A stretch of 8,108 nucleotides of DNA from contig CACXFD010000056.1 of the NCBI GenBank assembly GCA_902766845.1, positions 1 through 8,108 on the forward strand. Direction: 5' to 3'. The position numbers were made by a program, and so were the translations under genes. Positions 6,185 to 8,108 of this stretch are shown here, piece by piece. Position 1 is the first letter of the stretch; every line of letters starts with the position of its first letter. The notes beneath the pieces are model-generated. The model was not told the DNA's origin. It saw only the letters and a list, made by a program, of their open reading frames with translations, and did not search any database. Source of the DNA: an uncultured Lachnospiraceae bacterium. GTDB lineage: Bacteria; Bacillota; Clostridia; Lachnospirales; Lachnospiraceae.

Positions 6185-8108
6185 GGAATGGATACGTTAT
6201 ATAGCCGAAGAATTCAGGCGGGTCTTTCTGTCCCGCCTGTTTCTGGTATCCGTTTTTCTCTTCCTGCTGTTCGGCCTGCTGCTCGCGCGCCTGTTCAAGC
6301 TGCAGATCGTGGAAGGGCCGCGCACGTATCAGACGCAGTATCTCGCGACCACGCACACGACGGTCAAGACGCCCGGCACGCGCGGGGAGATCTATGACTG
6401 CAACGGAAACCTGCTCGCGTACAACCGGCTGACCTATTCGGTCACGCTGACGGATACCGGCGCGTACGCGAACGGCTATGAAAAGAACAAGATGATCCTG
6501 CGCCTCCTGGACATCCTGGACGCGCACGGCGTCACGACCGCGTCAGATCTGAAGCTGACCGTGGACGAGCGCGGAGAATATGCCTATACCGTGGCTTCCG
6601 AAGAGGAGAAGAAACGATTCCTGCGCGACGTGTACGGCCTGAAGTCGGTATCGGAGCTGGACGCACCCGACGGAAAGGGCGGCGTCAAGAATCCTTCCTC
6701 CGCGAGCGCGGCGGACATCGTGGAGGTGCTCGTCAAGCGCTACGGCGTGGGCCGGAACGGACGGAAAGAATCGGACGGGACCTATGAAGTGTCCAAAAAG
6801 CAGACGCTGGAGCTTCTCGGCATCCGTTACGCTCTGACGCAGATCGCCTACCGCAAATACGAATCGGTGACCGTGGCCGAGGATGTGGACGAGGCGACCG
6901 TCGGGGACGTGCTCGAGCACACGAACGAGATGCTCGGCGTGGATGTGAAGGAAGACTATGTCCGCGTCTACAATGACAGTGTGTTCTTTGCGCACCTGAT
7001 CGGCTATACGGGCCGCGCCACGTCGGACGATCTGGAAACGCTGAACGAGGAAGACCCCGAGCACGGGTATGAGCTGAATGACGTCGTCGGAAAGAGCGGC
7101 ATCGAGCGCGCCTATGAATCGGAGCTCCAGGGCAGCAAGGGCGAGACTGAGATGTATACGGATTCGCTCGGGCAGGTCGTGGAAGTCATCTCGCAGACGG
7201 AGCCGCAGGCCGGAAACGACGTGATCCTGACCGTCGACCGGGACCTGACCGTTGGGCTCTACCTGATGATCGAGCAGCACATCGCAGGCATTATCGCGGA
7301 CAAGCTCCGCAATTATGACGTCGTGATCGAGCCTGGAGCCAACGCCCGGGACAAGCTGATCGGCATCAAGGAAGTCTATACGCAGCTGATCGACAACAAC
7401 GTGCTGAAGATCGCCCATTTCGAGGCCTATGACGCCTCCGAGGCGGAGCAGCGGATCTATCAGGCCTATGCGTCGGAGCGCGGCCGCGTCTTTGAATCGA
7501 TGGCCGCCTATCTGCGGGATCCGGACGGAGCCGCCTACGCGGACCTGACGGACGATATGAAATCCTATACGGACCAGTATCTGACCGTGATGCAGGAGCA
7601 GGGACTGCTGCCCGCGGACCGGATCGACACGACAGCGGATTTCTACCGCGCATGGACCGAGCAGAAGACGTCCCTGCGTTCGTATCTCGAGTCCGCGATC
7701 TCGGCCAACTGGCTGGACACTTCCAAGCTGCCGCTGAGCAGCCGTTACAGTTCGATGGCGGATACGTTCGCGGCGCTTACGAGCTACATGGAAGAGCATC
7801 TGTCCGAGAATACGGCCTTCTCGAAGCGCATCTATACGGCGCTGATCCGCGCGGGCAGCATCCGCGGCGCGGACCTGTGTCTTGCGCTGTTCGACCAGGG
7901 CGTACTGAACGAGGATGCGGAAGCCTACGCGCGCCTGTCGGGCGGATCGGAACAGACCGCGTTCAATTTCATCGTCGATAAAGTCAACAACATCGAACTG
8001 ACGCCGGCCCAGATGGCGCTGGACCTGTGTTCGGCCTCGGTCATCGTGACGGATCCGCGCACCGGTGAGATCCGCGCGATGGTCTCGTATCCCGGCTATG
8101 ACAACAAC
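6177..8108 (+). CDS. mrdA: Penicillin-binding protein 2 (elongation transpeptidase), N-terminal 644 residues
   Basis: PBP2 cross-links peptidoglycan during cell elongation, working with RodA, MreC and MreD. The gene runs off the right edge. Visible in order: a short cytoplasmic tail, one membrane segment (about residues 21-39), FKLQIVEG, the pedestal motif GTRGEIYDCNGNLLAYN (residue 75 is Cys where Arg is usual), a dimerisation region, VGKSGIE (304-310), and VILTVDRDLT (349-358). The next expected step, VIVTDPRTGEIRAMVSYPG, appears only from residue 622; about 240 extra residues intervene. The catalytic SxxK motif is not yet reached. No ATG or GTG is available before the membrane segment, and TTG 6177 gives a sensible N terminus (MFKEWIRYIAEEF). 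It overlaps mreD by 8 bases; AGGAAG lies 13 bases upstream and AGG 9 bases upstream. The division-type PBP is an alternative, made less likely by the mreCD context. Confidence 0.93.
   Translation, partial: MFKEWIRYIAEEFRRVFLSRLFLVSVFLFLLFGLLLARLFKLQIVEGPRTYQTQYLATTHTTVKTPGTRGEIYDCNGNLLAYNRLTYSVTLTDTGAYANGYEKNKMILRLLDILDAHGVTTASDLKLTVDERGEYAYTVASEEEKKRFLRDVYGLKSVSELDAPDGKGGVKNPSSASAADIVEVLVKRYGVGRNGRKESDGTYEVSKKQTLELLGIRYALTQIAYRKYESVTVAEDVDEATVGDVLEHTNEMLGVDVKEDYVRVYNDSVFFAHLIGYTGRATSDDLETLNEEDPEHGYELNDVVGKSGIERAYESELQGSKGETEMYTDSLGQVVEVISQTEPQAGNDVILTVDRDLTVGLYLMIEQHIAGIIADKLRNYDVVIEPGANARDKLIGIKEVYTQLIDNNVLKIAHFEAYDASEAEQRIYQAYASERGRVFESMAAYLRDPDGAAYADLTDDMKSYTDQYLTVMQEQGLLPADRIDTTADFYRAWTEQKTSLRSYLESAISANWLDTSKLPLSSRYSSMADTFAALTSYMEEHLSENTAFSKRIYTALIRAGSIRGADLCLALFDQGVLNEDAEAYARLSGGSEQTAFNFIVDKVNNIELTPAQMALDLCSASVIVTDPRTGEIRAMVSYPGYDNN

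Noticed and set aside
6188..6397. A 69-codon ATG frame just after mreD
   Set aside because: The sequence is out of frame with the clear PBP2 membrane segment and pedestal motif that occupy the same bases. The AAGGA directly abuts the ATG, which is too close for a ribosome binding site.
6543..7799. A 418-codon open frame on the minus strand
   Set aside because: It is opposite the PBP2 gene and has the same GC-bias shadow character with no recognisable family.

Overview
This window is housekeeping DNA from a GC-rich member of the Firmicutes, most likely class Clostridia. The sequence resembles Lachnospiraceae: the MutL protein carries the endonuclease motif of MutH-less bacteria, a PF06838-type PLP enzyme ('methionine gamma-lyase / aluminium resistance' family) follows miaA, and the penicillin-binding protein 2 contains a long insertion that I recall from Lachnospiraceae PBP2 proteins. 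The family-level placement is an inference from memory and not a search result. All six supported genes lie on the plus strand. I see no mobile element, CRISPR array, tRNA or rRNA.

Left half (1 to about 4565): the 3' end of mutS, then mutL, miaA and the PLP-dependent enzyme. mutS and mutL are 2 bases apart, and mutL and miaA overlap by 4 bases, so these three look like one transcription unit. MutS recognises DNA mismatches. MutL is recruited by MutS and is expected to nick the new strand, probably guided by the sliding clamp. MiaA modifies tRNA position A37. The PLP enzyme follows after about 80 bases.

Intergenic region (4566 to 4796, 231 bases): it holds a 14-bp tandem duplication spanning the preceding stop codon, a GC-rich inverted repeat, a long near-perfect hairpin with no T-tract, and a convincing extended -10 promoter that points into the second operon.

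Right half (4797 to 8108): mreC, mreD and the first 644 codons of a PBP2 (mrdA-like) gene, joined by 4-base and 8-base overlaps. MreC and MreD are membrane scaffold proteins of the cell-elongation machinery, and PBP2 is its transpeptidase. mreB is not next to them. The PBP2 gene appears to start at TTG, and the window ends before its catalytic serine motif.

I did not find a new biological system. The points most worth checking are the PBP2 insertion and a one-residue change in a conserved PBP2 motif, the unassigned hairpin at 4673-4717, and the repeat-bearing linker and possible clamp-binding peptides of MutL and MutS.
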